64,000 nt of DNA from positions 3,830-67,829 of the forward strand of contig CAYNJG010000010.1 in the NCBI GenBank assembly GCA_964397295.1, given 5' to 3'. The stretch comes from CAYNJG01 sp964397295. Its GTDB lineage: Bacteria > Planctomycetota > Planctomycetia > Pirellulales > Pirellulaceae. The translations under genes were made by a program, and so were the position numbers. The first letter of the stretch is position 1, and every line of letters begins with the position of its first letter. Below are positions 45,723 to 55,578 of this stretch, in pieces. The notes beneath the pieces were generated by a model, which did not search any database, was not told where the DNA came from, and saw only the letters and a list, made by a program, of their open reading frames with translations.

Positions 45723-46633
45723 GCTGCCCCTCCCTTCCGACGCGTTCGCCCCACCAAGAATCGCGAGAGTGTTTGCTCGTAGTCGTCCTCCAGTGAAACT
45801 TCGTGATAGTCCACTGCGGCTTCCACCGTTAGCCGTTTGATTTCGGTTCGGTATTCCTCAAGAGCACGATGGTAACGATCCGCGATTTCGTTAGGCTCGC
45901 AGAAGATCGAATTTCCACCTTCCATGTCAAGGAATCGCGTTGGACGACGGAGATCGAAGCTCAACTCCAGCGGATCGTACAGATGGAACACCGCCAAATC
46001 ATGACGACGGAACTGCAAATGCTGAAAGCAATCGCGAAGCTCGAACGGATCGACGAACAGATCCGACACCAAGATGATGAGTGCACGCTGTCGAATGGTC
46101 TCCGCTAACTCATGCAGAGTCGGAACAAGATTCGTTGGACCTTCCGGTTTCGCTCGTTCAAGTAAATCGTAGAGTGTTCGCAAATGCGACGGATTTCGCT
46201 TGGGCGGAAGGCTCTTCACAATTCCATCCGCAACACAAGAGAGCCCAACCGCATCTCCTTGCGCGACCGCCAAGTAAGCGATCGATCCCGCAATTCGCCG
46301 AGCATACTCGAGCTTCGTTATCTCGCTCGAACCATAGTCCATCGATCCGCTGGTATCGACGACGAGGCAACATCGCAAATTCGTGTCGGCCTCGAACTCT
46401 TTGACAAAGTACTTTTCCGATCTCCCGTAAGCTCGCCAATCCATCCGGCGCAGGTCATCGCCTGGCACGTACTTTCGATACTCCGCAAACTCAACACTTG
46501 AACCGCGGTGGGGACTTTGGTGCATACCAGAAACGTTCCCCTGCATCGGTCGCCGAGCGAACAGTGGTATCCCGGCAAGTCGCGAGAGCACTTGCGTATC
46601 GAGAAAGCTGCGGGCGTTTTGATTGGGAACCAT
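45719..46633 (-). CDS. DUF58 (VWA-like) protein
   Basis: 304 residues, cytoplasmic. Conserved DUF58 features: GSSVEFAEYRKYVPGDDLRRMDWRAYGR (family core; the stretch GDDLRRMDW is diagnostic), then VDTSGSMDYG (DxSGS MIDAS-like site) and ILVSDLFVDPFEL. DUF58 genes almost always follow MoxR-family genes and are thought to be their substrates or partners. It lies 84 bp after moxR and overlaps the BatA-like gene. Confidence 0.93.
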   Translation of the reverse strand: MVPNQNARSFLDTQVLSRLAGIPLFARRPMQGNVSGMHQSPHRGSSVEFAEYRKYVPGDDLRRMDWRAYGRSEKYFVKEFEADTNLRCCLVVDTSGSMDYGSSEITKLEYARRIAGSIAYLAVAQGDAVGLSCVADGIVKSLPPKRNPSHLRTLYDLLERAKPEGPTNLVPTLHELAETIRQRALIILVSDLFVDPFELRDCFQHLQFRRHDLAVFHLYDPLELSFDLRRPTRFLDMEGGNSIFCEPNEIADRYHRALEEYRTEIKRLTVEAAVDYHEVSLEDDYEQTLSRFLVGRTRRKGGAA

Positions 46634-46717
46634 GGGATCGGCAGGCAGGCGTTTGGGATAAGAATCTCACGTGGTGTTGTCGTCGTTCGTTACACCGAAC
46701 CGTGGCAACGTCTTCTT

Positions 46718-47743
46718 CTAAGTCTCCTCGACGTCAGTTTCTTCAGCCAATCGATGCACAATCTGTTTCGCAGAAACGCCTTCCGACTGAGCCGCGAACG
46801 TCGTGATCATCCGATGCGTCAAAACAGGAGCCACGACTTTTTGAATGTCTTCCAGGCGAACCATGTAGCTACCGTTCAACGCCGCTCGAGCCTTCGCGGC
46901 AAGAATCAAGTTTTGCACGGCTCGAGGACCAGCACCCCACGAAACCAAATGCTTCAACCAATCCGGCGCGGTGTCGCCAGCAGGTCGAGTCTTTCGTACA
47001 AGCTTCGCAGCGTATTGATAGATGTGATCCGGAACAGGAACACGCCGGACAAGACTCTGCATTCGCAGAATGTCTTCGGCTTTCATTAGATTGTCGAGCG
47101 TAGGCAGATCCTCGCCGGTTGTCGTTCTCGCAATTTGAATCTCTTCCGCTTCGGACGGATAGTCGATCTCGATCAAAAACATAAAGCGGTCAAGCTGTGC
47201 TTCTGGAAGCGGATACGTTCCCTCTTGTTCCACTGGATTCTGCGTGGCAAGCACGAGAAACGGCGAAGGCAAATCAAACGTCTTGCCAACGACCGTGACT
47301 TTGCGTTCTTGCATCGCCTCAAGCATCGCAGCTTGAGTTTTGGGCGGAGCACGGTTGATCTCGTCTGCAAGTACGATATTCGCGAAGACGGGACCCTTCA
47401 CGAAATTGAATTCGCGACCTCCATCACCTGTATCCTGCAAGATGTCCGTACCGGTGATGTCCATCGGCATCAGATCAGGCGTAAACTGGATACGATTGAA
47501 TTCCAAATGCAGAGTCTCGGCAAGCTTGCTAATCAGCAGCGTCTTAGCCAAACCCGGCACGCCCATCAGTAACGCGTGACCTCGAGCAAAGAAACAAATC
47601 GCCAGCTGGTCGATTACTTCCGACTGACCAACAATGACCCGAGCCAACTCATCGCGCAGTCCTTGATGAACTTTCCGCAACTCGTCGATAGCTTGAACAT
47701 CGTTAGAGCTTAGTTTCTGCGCAGGAGGATTTACCGTTGCCAT
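46718..47743 (-). CDS. MoxR-family AAA+ ATPase
   Basis: 341 residues from the ATG at 47743 (AGAGG 6 nt upstream). Walker A GVPGLAKTLL, Walker B VLADEINRAPPKTQ, sensor/arginine region FLVLATQNPVEQEGTYPLPEAQLDRF, and the C-terminal lid. MoxR ATPases act as chaperones that insert metal or assemble VWA-containing complexes. This is the first gene of the long minus-strand array and has a promoter about 90 bp upstream. The in-frame TTG at 47782 is unlikely. Confidence 0.95.
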   Translation of the reverse strand: MATVNPPAQKLSSNDVQAIDELRKVHQGLRDELARVIVGQSEVIDQLAICFFARGHALLMGVPGLAKTLLISKLAETLHLEFNRIQFTPDLMPMDITGTDILQDTGDGGREFNFVKGPVFANIVLADEINRAPPKTQAAMLEAMQERKVTVVGKTFDLPSPFLVLATQNPVEQEGTYPLPEAQLDRFMFLIEIDYPSEAEEIQIARTTTGEDLPTLDNLMKAEDILRMQSLVRRVPVPDHIYQYAAKLVRKTRPAGDTAPDWLKHLVSWGAGPRAVQNLILAAKARAALNGSYMVRLEDIQKVVAPVLTHRMITTFAAQSEGVSAKQIVHRLAEETDVEET

Positions 47744-48076
47744 CTCGTGCCTCTTTTCTGTTCGACTGCGGTGAGTGATCAACGAGCGTTCGCAAGTTGC
47801 AGAGTTTTATTGCAACCAAACGATCGATGTCGGCGATTATAACCGGATATATCGGCAAGTGAAGACGTGCTGTCTTAAACTGCCCGCATTTAGCTTTGGA
47901 CGCAACGTGTTGGCGGAAAGTTCCAGAGTACTTGGTGGGATACGACGACGTCACGCCATACGTGAAATCATACGAATACGCTAGTATCAACGCAAATTAA
48001 AACGAATTGCGATGCTGGCCGTCCACATCGCTGGGAACAAAATGGAAAGACGCACACACGATCGATCTCGCCTTCA
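47744..48076. other. Divergent intergenic region between moxR and the ankyrin-repeat gene
   Basis: 333 bp with no supported gene. It holds the moxR-side promoter (47835-47863). No confident promoter was found for the plus-strand gene. Confidence 0.4.
47835..47863 (-). promoter_or_regulatory. Sigma70-like promoter of the MoxR/VWA operon
   Basis: On the minus strand TTCACT (47863-47858) and a perfect TATAAT (47840-47835) are separated by 17 nt. Transcription would begin near 47828, giving an untranslated leader of about 85 nt before the moxR ATG. The match is based on consensus only. Confidence 0.5.
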
Positions 48077-48916
48077 GTGCGTGTCCTACGTCGTTTTTGC
48101 GGTCGCAGTTCACAAGAAGAAAGAAATCAGTTGTCCGCGATTGTAAAAATTCTGCAAGCCTTGGATGAAGGCGACGTTGAACTGCTCGAGAGCGTAGAAG
48201 TCGACCAAGAATCGCTATCGGACGAGTCCGTACGAGTTGCCTTACGTCGTTCAGCAGAGCGAGTTGTCTGGCATCGCCTCGGCCATCGAGCCGCAATAAA
48301 AAAGGCGATAAATCTCGGTTTCACGTGCGACATTTGGACTGCATCCCGAGCCGGTTTGCTAGAAGAAGTTAAAAAACTGCTCACCGCCGATATCAGTTTG
48401 TTGAACGCTGAAGACGGCAACGGGAGGACTCCGCTTCAACGAGCTGCGTTGATCTACGGAGTCTGCGACGAGTGCGAGCAAGTTGTCGATTTTCTTTTGG
48501 AAGCCGGCGCCAAAGTCGACATCTTCACGGCGTGTACGTTCGGCATGGCCGACGTCGTCCATATTGAACTAGATCGCGATGTCGAACTTGTGAGTCAACG
48601 TCGCGAGGGATCGACGCCATTGAATTGGGCGGTCCGACCACGTCGCAACAACGATGCTGCACCAGAAATCTGTAAAGCACTTCTCGCCGCAAACGCCGAC
48701 GTCAACGACGCCGATGAATACGAATCAGACATGACACCACTGCACCACGCCGCCGAGTGGGGACCGAAAATCTGTTTGCAGCTAGTCGATTTGCTGATCG
48801 AAGCCGGAGCAGATATCAACGCGGAGGATGGTTCTGGTTGGACCGCTCTGAAGTACGCAAAAGACCGTGGCCGAAAAGAAATGGTCGAGCATCTGACTAA
48901 ACTTGGTGCAAAGTAG
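48077..48916 (+). CDS. Ankyrin-repeat protein
   Basis: 279 residues if started at GTG 48077; the TTG at 48131 (18 residues in) is another option. No signal peptide. It is made of ankyrin repeats: DGNGRTPLQRAALIYG, CEQVVDFLLEAGAKVDIF, GSTPLNWAVRPRR, CKALLAANADVND, MTPLHHAAEWG, VDLLIEAGADIN, GWTALKYAKDRGR. The probable role is protein-protein binding. It is 38 bp upstream of the DASS transporter gene on the same strand and may be co-transcribed. Confidence 0.85.
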   Translation: MRVLRRFCGRSSQEERNQLSAIVKILQALDEGDVELLESVEVDQESLSDESVRVALRRSAERVVWHRLGHRAAIKKAINLGFTCDIWTASRAGLLEEVKKLLTADISLLNAEDGNGRTPLQRAALIYGVCDECEQVVDFLLEAGAKVDIFTACTFGMADVVHIELDRDVELVSQRREGSTPLNWAVRPRRNNDAAPEICKALLAANADVNDADEYESDMTPLHHAAEWGPKICLQLVDLLIEAGADINAEDGSGWTALKYAKDRGRKEMVEHLTKLGAK

Positions 48917-48954
48917 TGGTGGCTTCCGCCCGCACTACAAAAGGGTAATCGAGC

Positions 48955-50562
48955 ATGCGCAAGAACAAACTTTGGGTAATGGTCGTTGTTGTTCTGATCG
49001 GTTGTGCACTTTGGTTTGTGACTCCGCCAAAAGGTTTGCAAGAAGCAGGTACGCTTGCCGACATTGCAAAACAGGCGGACGTGCGTTTGTGGGAAGCGGA
49101 TAGAATTCTCTCGTCCGGTGCAAACGAAACGTTCGAAGGTCTCGACGCCGCGGCGGTGATACGTGTAGGCAAAGCGGTGGCCACTGAGACGGAAAAACGT
49201 TTGTCGACCTCCACGGCAAGCAAGCCCTCGCCGCCAACTGTTCCAGGCCAACGCGCATGGAGACTCTTTGTCTTATTCGCCGCCACAATCGCGTTGATTC
49301 TTTGTGACGCGATGCCCATCTTCGTCGCGGCGATTGGTTCCCTCGCGATCGCGATCTTGACCGGAGTACTAACGACCGCCGAAGGCTACTCGGGTTTCTC
49401 GGCAGGCTTCATCATTTTGATCGTTGTCGCGTTTACGATTGCGATCGGGTTCGCTAAATCAGGACTCGGCGAACGACTAGCGTACATGATCATAGGACGC
49501 TTCGGAAAATCGACGTTGGGATTGGCTTACTCTTTAGTCGCAACGGATGTTTTGATTTCGCCTGCGTTTCCAAGTAACACCGCGCGGTCGGGCGTGTTGT
49601 TTCCCATCGTTGATTCAGTCGCCAGAAGCAGTGGCTCGCCACCCGAAGCAGAAGCAAGAGGCAAGGTCGGCGCGTTTTTGGTTATGGCGAGCATCATTGG
49701 GCTTTCGCTATCGTCGGGGCTTTGGCTCACTGCGATGGCAGCCAATCCGGCCGGCGCAGAGTTGGCGTCGAAGTTGATCGGTGAAGAAGTTGACTTCCTT
49801 CGGTGGTTCGCTGCGTCTAGCGTTCCGACGCTGCTGGGTGTCGTGCTGCTTCCCTATTTGCTCTACCGAGTTTTCCCGCCGGAGGTCAAGCTAACTCCCA
49901 ACGCACCCGAGACCGCAAAACAACGACTACGCGAAATGGGTCCGCCGTCACGTGACGAAAAAGTTATGGGGGGAGTGTTCCTCGTCATGATCGTTTTCTG
50001 GGCGTTGAAGGGAGTACTGGGCGTGGACAGCACCGCGGTCGCAATCGGAGGCCTGTTCGTGCTGATGCTGACACGTGTGGTTTCGCTCGAGGATGTACGC
50101 GGGAGCAATGGGCCGACTACTTTCGTCTGGTTTGCTTCGCTCTACACGCTTTCCAAACACTTGAATGACTTCGGATTCATGCACTGGATAGGGCAGGGCG
50201 CGGCAGCGTGGGTTGCTCCTTTTTCTTGGCCAGTTGTGTACGTGTTGCTCGTCGTCGCGTATGTGTTGATGCACTACTTTTTCGTAAGCCAAACGGCGCA
50301 CATGTTTGCCGTGTATCCGATTTTTCTTTCGGTCGGACTGGGAGCCGGCGTTCCTGGTGGATTGTTGGCGATAATGCTGCTACTGGCCACGAACTTCTTT
50401 TCGCCACTAACTCCGCAAGCGAGTTCCGCGAACGCAATATTCGTTGGCAGCGGGTATTTAACTATGGGCGAAGTCTACAAATACGGCGGCATAACGGTGC
50501 TCGCGGCGACGCTGATCTATTTGGTCATTGGAACGCCGTGGATCATGTTCGTCGCGGGCTAA
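48955..50562 (+). CDS. DASS/SLC13-family anion (dicarboxylate/sulfate) transporter
   Basis: 535 residues. First helix 6-23, then a hydrophilic segment of about 75 residues (27-100, Ala/Glu-rich) before the next helix, which is longer than usual. The core has about 11 further helices. Hallmarks: SNTARSGVLFPIVDS (the SNT substrate/Na+ motif) near 202 and the second repeat FFSPLTPQASSANAIF near 481. It fits the 2-oxoglutarate/malate-type DASS branch. The ATG at 48955 has AAGGGTAA upstream. Substrate not deducible; sodium or proton coupling is inferred from family. Confidence 0.9.
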   Translation: MRKNKLWVMVVVVLIGCALWFVTPPKGLQEAGTLADIAKQADVRLWEADRILSSGANETFEGLDAAAVIRVGKAVATETEKRLSTSTASKPSPPTVPGQRAWRLFVLFAATIALILCDAMPIFVAAIGSLAIAILTGVLTTAEGYSGFSAGFIILIVVAFTIAIGFAKSGLGERLAYMIIGRFGKSTLGLAYSLVATDVLISPAFPSNTARSGVLFPIVDSVARSSGSPPEAEARGKVGAFLVMASIIGLSLSSGLWLTAMAANPAGAELASKLIGEEVDFLRWFAASSVPTLLGVVLLPYLLYRVFPPEVKLTPNAPETAKQRLREMGPPSRDEKVMGGVFLVMIVFWALKGVLGVDSTAVAIGGLFVLMLTRVVSLEDVRGSNGPTTFVWFASLYTLSKHLNDFGFMHWIGQGAAAWVAPFSWPVVYVLLVVAYVLMHYFFVSQTAHMFAVYPIFLSVGLGAGVPGGLLAIMLLLATNFFSPLTPQASSANAIFVGSGYLTMGEVYKYGGITVLAATLIYLVIGTPWIMFVAG

Positions 50563-50642
50563 CCCTTGCTATCCCAGCCAACCTGGTTTGCATCCGCAGA
50601 GCGAACGAATCATTTCGCGTCCCTCGGCGGTACCCAATGATG

Positions 50643-51920
50643 CTACTTGCCAATTCGGTAGAGCTGTGTTTCGGTCCGTAATAGAATCCCGGAATCAAGT
50701 GGAACCATCGACGCCAACGTTTGTTCTTTGACGTCGTTCTTCGCGAGTTCCTGATACTCGGACGACATCGCTTTGACGACCGTGCACGCGCCCTCTTCTG
50801 ACAGAAAGTAGATGTTACCTTCGGCTATGAAGGGCGATGCCGAATGATCGTCGCCAAGGCGCTCTTTCCAATGCAGCTTGCCCGTTGCGAGGTCACGGCA
50901 GGAGGCGATACCGCTATCGCTGACGAGGTAGACAGCGTTTTCGTGAACGACCGGCGATGGATTGTGCGGAACAAACTTGTCTTCGCGCCACGCGATGTGA
51001 GTATCTGTGACATCGCCCTTTCCGCTAGGACGGATCGCCAACAATTCAGCAGGACCTTCGTAGCCCGTGCAAATCAAAATCAAACCATTTGCAAAAACGG
51101 GACGCGGGACGATCGACCATTTATCCGGATACTGAACGACCCACGTTTGCTCGCCCGTTTTCGGATCATAGCCGAACACTGCGTCGCTTGCGGCACTCAC
51201 GAGCGTGGTCGTGCCGTCGACCTCGATCAACAACGGAGTGGAAAATGAAAACGTTCGGCCATCGAAGTCTTGTCGCTGAGTCTTCCAACGTTCTTTGCCG
51301 GAGTTCGCATCGAGAGCAATCACAAACGGGTCTTCTCCGCCGTCGCAGCTGAAGATCAGCAGGTCTTCGAATAGCACGGGCGAGCCGCCACTACCGTGGA
51401 CGGGTTTGTACTCGATCGTCTTCTTCCAGATTTCCTTTCCGGACAAGTCGAGCGCCGCGGTACCGAACGTTCCAAAGTGAACGTAAATTCGATCGCCGTG
51501 CATCAATGGCGTAGGACTAGCGTGACTGTTCTTTGGATGAATGCCTGTCTCCGGCGGAACCTGAAACACTTCAACGTTCCAAATCACGTCGCCGGTTTGT
51601 TTGTCGAGGCAAACTGTTCGAAGCGAGAATGCGTTTTCGACTTTCTTTTTGAATTTGCTCTCACTGGCAACTTTTTCTTCGCCAATGGGCACGGCCGTCG
51701 TTAGGTAGATTCGATCTCCATCGACTACCGGCGAAGACCAACCTTTTCCGGCAATCTTTTTCTTCCACAAGACGTTCGAATCGGGACCCCATTCAGTAGG
51801 AATGTTTGTCGCTGTCGTCGTGCCTTGCCCGGTTGGCCCTCGGAATTCAAGCCAGTCTTCTGCGTGAACTGCGGTGAGACACGTGGCAAAAAGTAGAGAC
51901 ACAAAAATGGTTGTCTTCAT
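50643..51920 (-). CDS. Secreted PQQ-type beta-propeller (BamB-like) protein
   Basis: 425 residues from ATG 51920 (signal peptide 1-21, ending AVHA). Eight-bladed PQQ-like propeller signs: DWLEFRGPTGQG, NVLWKKKIAGKGWSSPVV, LDLSGKEIWKKTIEY, LDANSGKERWKTQR, TGEQTWVVQYPD, DLATGKLHWKERL. The opening resembles planctomycete quinoprotein-like polysaccharide-associated proteins rather than BamB of the BAM complex. It overlaps none of the cytochrome gene but lies 52 bp after it on the same strand and is likely co-transcribed. A longer frame to 52025 would overlap that gene. Confidence 0.88.
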   Translation of the reverse strand: MKTTIFVSLLFATCLTAVHAEDWLEFRGPTGQGTTTATNIPTEWGPDSNVLWKKKIAGKGWSSPVVDGDRIYLTTAVPIGEEKVASESKFKKKVENAFSLRTVCLDKQTGDVIWNVEVFQVPPETGIHPKNSHASPTPLMHGDRIYVHFGTFGTAALDLSGKEIWKKTIEYKPVHGSGGSPVLFEDLLIFSCDGGEDPFVIALDANSGKERWKTQRQDFDGRTFSFSTPLLIEVDGTTTLVSAASDAVFGYDPKTGEQTWVVQYPDKWSIVPRPVFANGLILICTGYEGPAELLAIRPSGKGDVTDTHIAWREDKFVPHNPSPVVHENAVYLVSDSGIASCRDLATGKLHWKERLGDDHSASPFIAEGNIYFLSEEGACTVVKAMSSEYQELAKNDVKEQTLASMVPLDSGILLRTETQLYRIGK

Positions 51921-51972
51921 CTGTTCGTGTTTCGCAAAAGTGTATGTGGCTAGTTCTAGCGTTTGGAAATTC

Positions 51973-54597
51973 TTACTTCGTAAAATATTCATGCTGGTCA
52001 TCGCCACCACTGATGACGTACGCAACCAAATCCAAAATCTCTTGCTTCGTCATGCGATTAAAGAGGCCGGTTGGCATCGCGGAAACGTTTGAGATTGACT
52101 GTTCTTCGATTGACTTGCGGTCTATGTTCACGCGTTGGTTTGGATCCGAAAGATCAGTGTTCAACGTCATCGTATCGCCGTTTAGATTGACAACCACGCC
52201 AGTGAAGACCTCACCATCGGATGTGAGCACCGTTGTTGCTGAGAACTGCTCATTGATCACCTTACTTGGATTGACGACTTGATCAACTAGATCGTGCGGC
52301 GAGTACCGTCGACCGGCAGAGGTGAGATCGGGACCCGTCATACCGCCTTGATCGCGAAAACGATGGCAAGCATAGCAACCGCTGGCGGCGAACATCTTAC
52401 GTCCATTGACGAAATCGCGTTTCTTGAGATCCGTTTTGCAAGCCGCCGAAAGTTCGTCGAGCGTCCAATTGTTTTCGGGTCGTCCCGCAAATATCGCCCC
52501 TAGGTTTTCGAGCGCAGATTTTTTCTCTGGCTTCCTGGCGAGCAACTCCGCCATCGCTTCTCGATGTTCGTCGCTGAGTGAAGCAACCGCGTCGGTGCGT
52601 ATGAATTCAATGAACTTTGCGAAGCTCGCGCCGCCTCGGTAGTTCGCCGCTTTCAAAAACCATTCAAAGTAGGCCGTTTGCAGTTCTGGAGTCCAGCCTT
52701 CGGTCAGAAATCGGATCGATCGAGCGTACTGCATTTGCTCCTCTTGATTCGGCGCGTCGGCAATCAGTTTCATTGTCTTGCCGGCAACGGTTGGACACTG
52801 CAAATAGGCCAACGTCTCGCACAACAACCAATTCAACTCCGGAGTCTTCGCGGGATACATTGGATCAAAACTTTCGACTAGCTTTGCAACCAGCGCATCA
52901 TCTGGCATACCAAATCGGGTGAGAACGATCTGCGTTGCGCGATACAACGCCAACTGATTCTCCTGCGAAAGTTCAGAGGCATCGATTTCGGTGATCGCGG
53001 TAAGCAGTTTGTCTCGCATGGCAAGATCGACGTCCGGTGTGTCGTCGCTTCGATGCTTAGGGCACACTCCCGTCACACGCGCGAGTGCGAGCAAGGCCGT
53101 GATTTGCTTTTTTGGGTCGGATTCTTTGGACGCTCGATCAGCCCAGAGTTCAACATTCTGGTGCTCAATTGCTGTGCGCGCCGCAAAACGTATGAATCGG
53201 TCATGGTGCCCTAGATATGGCCAAGCGGCACCGACGGCCGCAGTATCCTGCTTGCCGTGAAACGCTTCCAACGCATAACGTTCGGACCTAGCTGCGTTCT
53301 CTGTTGGCTGGGTATCGGCGAGCTCGGTCGACTCATTTCCAACGTAACTCACCCGGTACAGACCCGACTGAACCCGACGACCGCCGATCGTAAAGTACAT
53401 CGCACCGTCGCCTTGATGAATGATGGCATCGGTGATCGGCAGTGGTGCTCCCGTTACAAACTCTTCTTTCGTCGCCGTGTAGGTCGAACCGGACGGCTCG
53501 AGGTGAACGGCATAGAGTTTTCCCCAGCTCCAATCGAGCGCAAACAAAGCGTCTTGATATTTTGCGGGGAACTTCGCGCCGTAGCCAAAGGTGACGCCCG
53601 TCGGCGATCCGGGACCAATGTCTAGCACCGGCGGAAGGTTGTCTTCGTAAAAGGTAGGACGTTTTCCAGCGCCGTTGCGCCAGCCAAATTCCGCGCCGCT
53701 CGTAACATGGCAGATTCGCGTGGGTCGGTACCACGGCGTGTTGAAGTCGTATTCCATGTCCGCGTCGTAAGTGAACAATTCGCCATCACGGTTCACGGCG
53801 GCGTCAAAGATATTTCGGAAACCGGAAGCGAATGCTTCGAATTCTTTTCCGTCCAAAGACATTCGGTAAATGATCCCGCCCGGCGCGAGAACACCTCGAT
53901 TGTGACCACGACCGTCTGGCATGCTCGGCAATAAATGGTCTTCACCCCATACTTGTCGGACCTGTGAGCTGTCGGCCAATTCAGGCGGCTTCGTGTTGTT
54001 ACCGGTGATCAAGTACAAGGCTTTTCCGTCCGGCGTCGGCATGAGTGCATGGACGCCGTGGTCACTTTTTGAATGAACGTGATGCAGTAATTCAACTGCA
54101 TCAAGCATGTCATCGCCATCGCTGTCGGTGATGCGGTACACACCTGACTTAATCTTCTGTTCGTAGTCATTCACACCGACATAAAGTGAGTCGTTCATCC
54201 ACAGCATGCCGTTGACTGCGCGAATCGGCGCGGGAACTTTTTCGACGCCCGCTTGGGAAAGTGCCGTTCCTGGGGCGGGAGGCGTGATTCGATAGAGCCC
54301 GCCAAACTGATCGCTTACCAGCAGTCGACCCTTGCCGTCTTCGCAGAGATTGACCCACGATCCTTGGTCCGTGCCGGGAACAGAGTAGAGCAACTCGACC
54401 TTAAAACCATCGGCCGCCGTGATGCGGTCTATCGGTGTTGCTTTGTTGCCGCCCACCGCCGGGCCGACCACCTTGGGCTTCGGTCTACGATTCTTTTTCT
54501 TGGTGGCATCTTGGGCGTGAGATGCGGACAAGAGCATGCTGGCCATCAAGGTCCAAACAATGATGATAGAACGGAGAAGAGTGTTCTGCCTTATCAT
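51973..54597 (-). CDS. PVC-type heme-binding CxxCH / membrane-bound dehydrogenase-domain protein
   Basis: 874 residues. Signal peptide (1-28). A sorbosone/glucose-dehydrogenase-like beta-propeller occupies about 55-420 (VSDQFGGLYRITPP, FDAAVNRDGELFTYDADMEYD, GVTFGYGAKFP). A HEAT-like region follows (about 440-700), and a cytochrome c domain at about 735-870 with CYACH heme site and GMTGPDLTSAGRRY, plus axial Met candidates near MPTGLF. This is the standard PVC-superfamily design, probably a periplasmic electron-transferring oxidase of unknown substrate. Downstream is a PQQ-type protein. Confidence 0.92.
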   Translation of the reverse strand: MIRQNTLLRSIIIVWTLMASMLLSASHAQDATKKKNRRPKPKVVGPAVGGNKATPIDRITAADGFKVELLYSVPGTDQGSWVNLCEDGKGRLLVSDQFGGLYRITPPAPGTALSQAGVEKVPAPIRAVNGMLWMNDSLYVGVNDYEQKIKSGVYRITDSDGDDMLDAVELLHHVHSKSDHGVHALMPTPDGKALYLITGNNTKPPELADSSQVRQVWGEDHLLPSMPDGRGHNRGVLAPGGIIYRMSLDGKEFEAFASGFRNIFDAAVNRDGELFTYDADMEYDFNTPWYRPTRICHVTSGAEFGWRNGAGKRPTFYEDNLPPVLDIGPGSPTGVTFGYGAKFPAKYQDALFALDWSWGKLYAVHLEPSGSTYTATKEEFVTGAPLPITDAIIHQGDGAMYFTIGGRRVQSGLYRVSYVGNESTELADTQPTENAARSERYALEAFHGKQDTAAVGAAWPYLGHHDRFIRFAARTAIEHQNVELWADRASKESDPKKQITALLALARVTGVCPKHRSDDTPDVDLAMRDKLLTAITEIDASELSQENQLALYRATQIVLTRFGMPDDALVAKLVESFDPMYPAKTPELNWLLCETLAYLQCPTVAGKTMKLIADAPNQEEQMQYARSIRFLTEGWTPELQTAYFEWFLKAANYRGGASFAKFIEFIRTDAVASLSDEHREAMAELLARKPEKKSALENLGAIFAGRPENNWTLDELSAACKTDLKKRDFVNGRKMFAASGCYACHRFRDQGGMTGPDLTSAGRRYSPHDLVDQVVNPSKVINEQFSATTVLTSDGEVFTGVVVNLNGDTMTLNTDLSDPNQRVNIDRKSIEEQSISNVSAMPTGLFNRMTKQEILDLVAYVISGGDDQHEYFTK

Positions 54598-54659
54598 GGT
54601 GCTTCTAATCTATTCGGATCGAGTGTGCTATTAACTTGTCGTGGGAAGCATCGACTTGA

Positions 54660-55559
54660 CTACACGACAACGGTGCCTTCAGTCTCGGTAAGCTTACGGT
54701 AGAGTTCGCTCAACTTCAAACACAATGGTCCCGCGGATCCGGAGCCGATTGTCCGTCCGTCAACTTCCGTGACGGGAGCGAGTTCGCCCATGGTTCCTGT
54801 GCAGAACACTTCGTCGGCCGCGTACATTTCGGCAAGCGTGATATTGCGTTCGTGGCAGGGAATTTCATTTTCACGACACAGCCTCAAAACTTTCATTCGC
54901 GTAATTCCGCCTGGACATGCGTAGACCTGCGACGTGCTGAGCTTTCCCTTTTCGACAATGAACAAATGCGTGGCGTTTGTTTCCGCAATGAAGCCACGCG
55001 AGTCGAGCATGATCGCATCATCAGCACCGCATGCTGTTGCTTGGATCTTGGCGAGAATTGAGTTGATTAGATTGTTGTTGTGGATTTTTTGGTCGACGAC
55101 GTCAGGATTTGGTCGACGGATGGACGACGTCATCATCTTCAATCCGGACTTGTCGTAGACCGGTTTCTTGAACTCGGCCAGGATGATGAGCGTCGGGCCG
55201 AATTGGTTTAGCCGCGGGTCCATGCCCGATGTGATCTTTCGTCCCCGGGACAAAGTCAAACGAATGTGCGCTTCGTCGTACATGTCGTTCGCTTCAAGCG
55301 TCTTTGCAATTTCGGCAGTGATTTCTTCGTGCGAAGGAATCTGAGTGAATGCCATCGCGAGCGCAGATTCCCGCAGTCGATCGAGATGTTCGGTCAAACA
55401 AAAGATTCGCCGATCGTAGACACGGAGCCCTTCCCAAACCGCATCGCCGCCCTGCACTACCGAATCAAAAACGCTCACTTTCGCTTCGTCGCGGTGGTAG
55501 AGCTGCCCGTCGATGTTGACTTGGATGTTTTCGTTGCGTGGATCGAATTTCTGCAGCAT
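54660..55559 (-). CDS. Class IV PLP aminotransferase, branched-chain aminotransferase-like
   Basis: 299 residues from ATG 55559. Features: VSVFDSVVQGGDAVWEGLRVY (entry to the active site), LTLSRGRKITSGMDP, the presumed PLP lysine in QKIHNNNLINSILAK, DDAIMLDSRGFIAETNATHLF, and the GI/T-binding CPGGITRMKVL with FCTGTMGELAPV. It would transaminate branched-chain or related amino acids. It follows the sulfotransferase-like gene by 19 bp, implying a shared transcript. A longer frame would overlap that gene. Confidence 0.88.
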   Translation of the reverse strand: MLQKFDPRNENIQVNIDGQLYHRDEAKVSVFDSVVQGGDAVWEGLRVYDRRIFCLTEHLDRLRESALAMAFTQIPSHEEITAEIAKTLEANDMYDEAHIRLTLSRGRKITSGMDPRLNQFGPTLIILAEFKKPVYDKSGLKMMTSSIRRPNPDVVDQKIHNNNLINSILAKIQATACGADDAIMLDSRGFIAETNATHLFIVEKGKLSTSQVYACPGGITRMKVLRLCRENEIPCHERNITLAEMYAADEVFCTGTMGELAPVTEVDGRTIGSGSAGPLCLKLSELYRKLTETEGTVVV

Positions 55560-55578
55560 AGTGGCGGGTCCGAACGAC

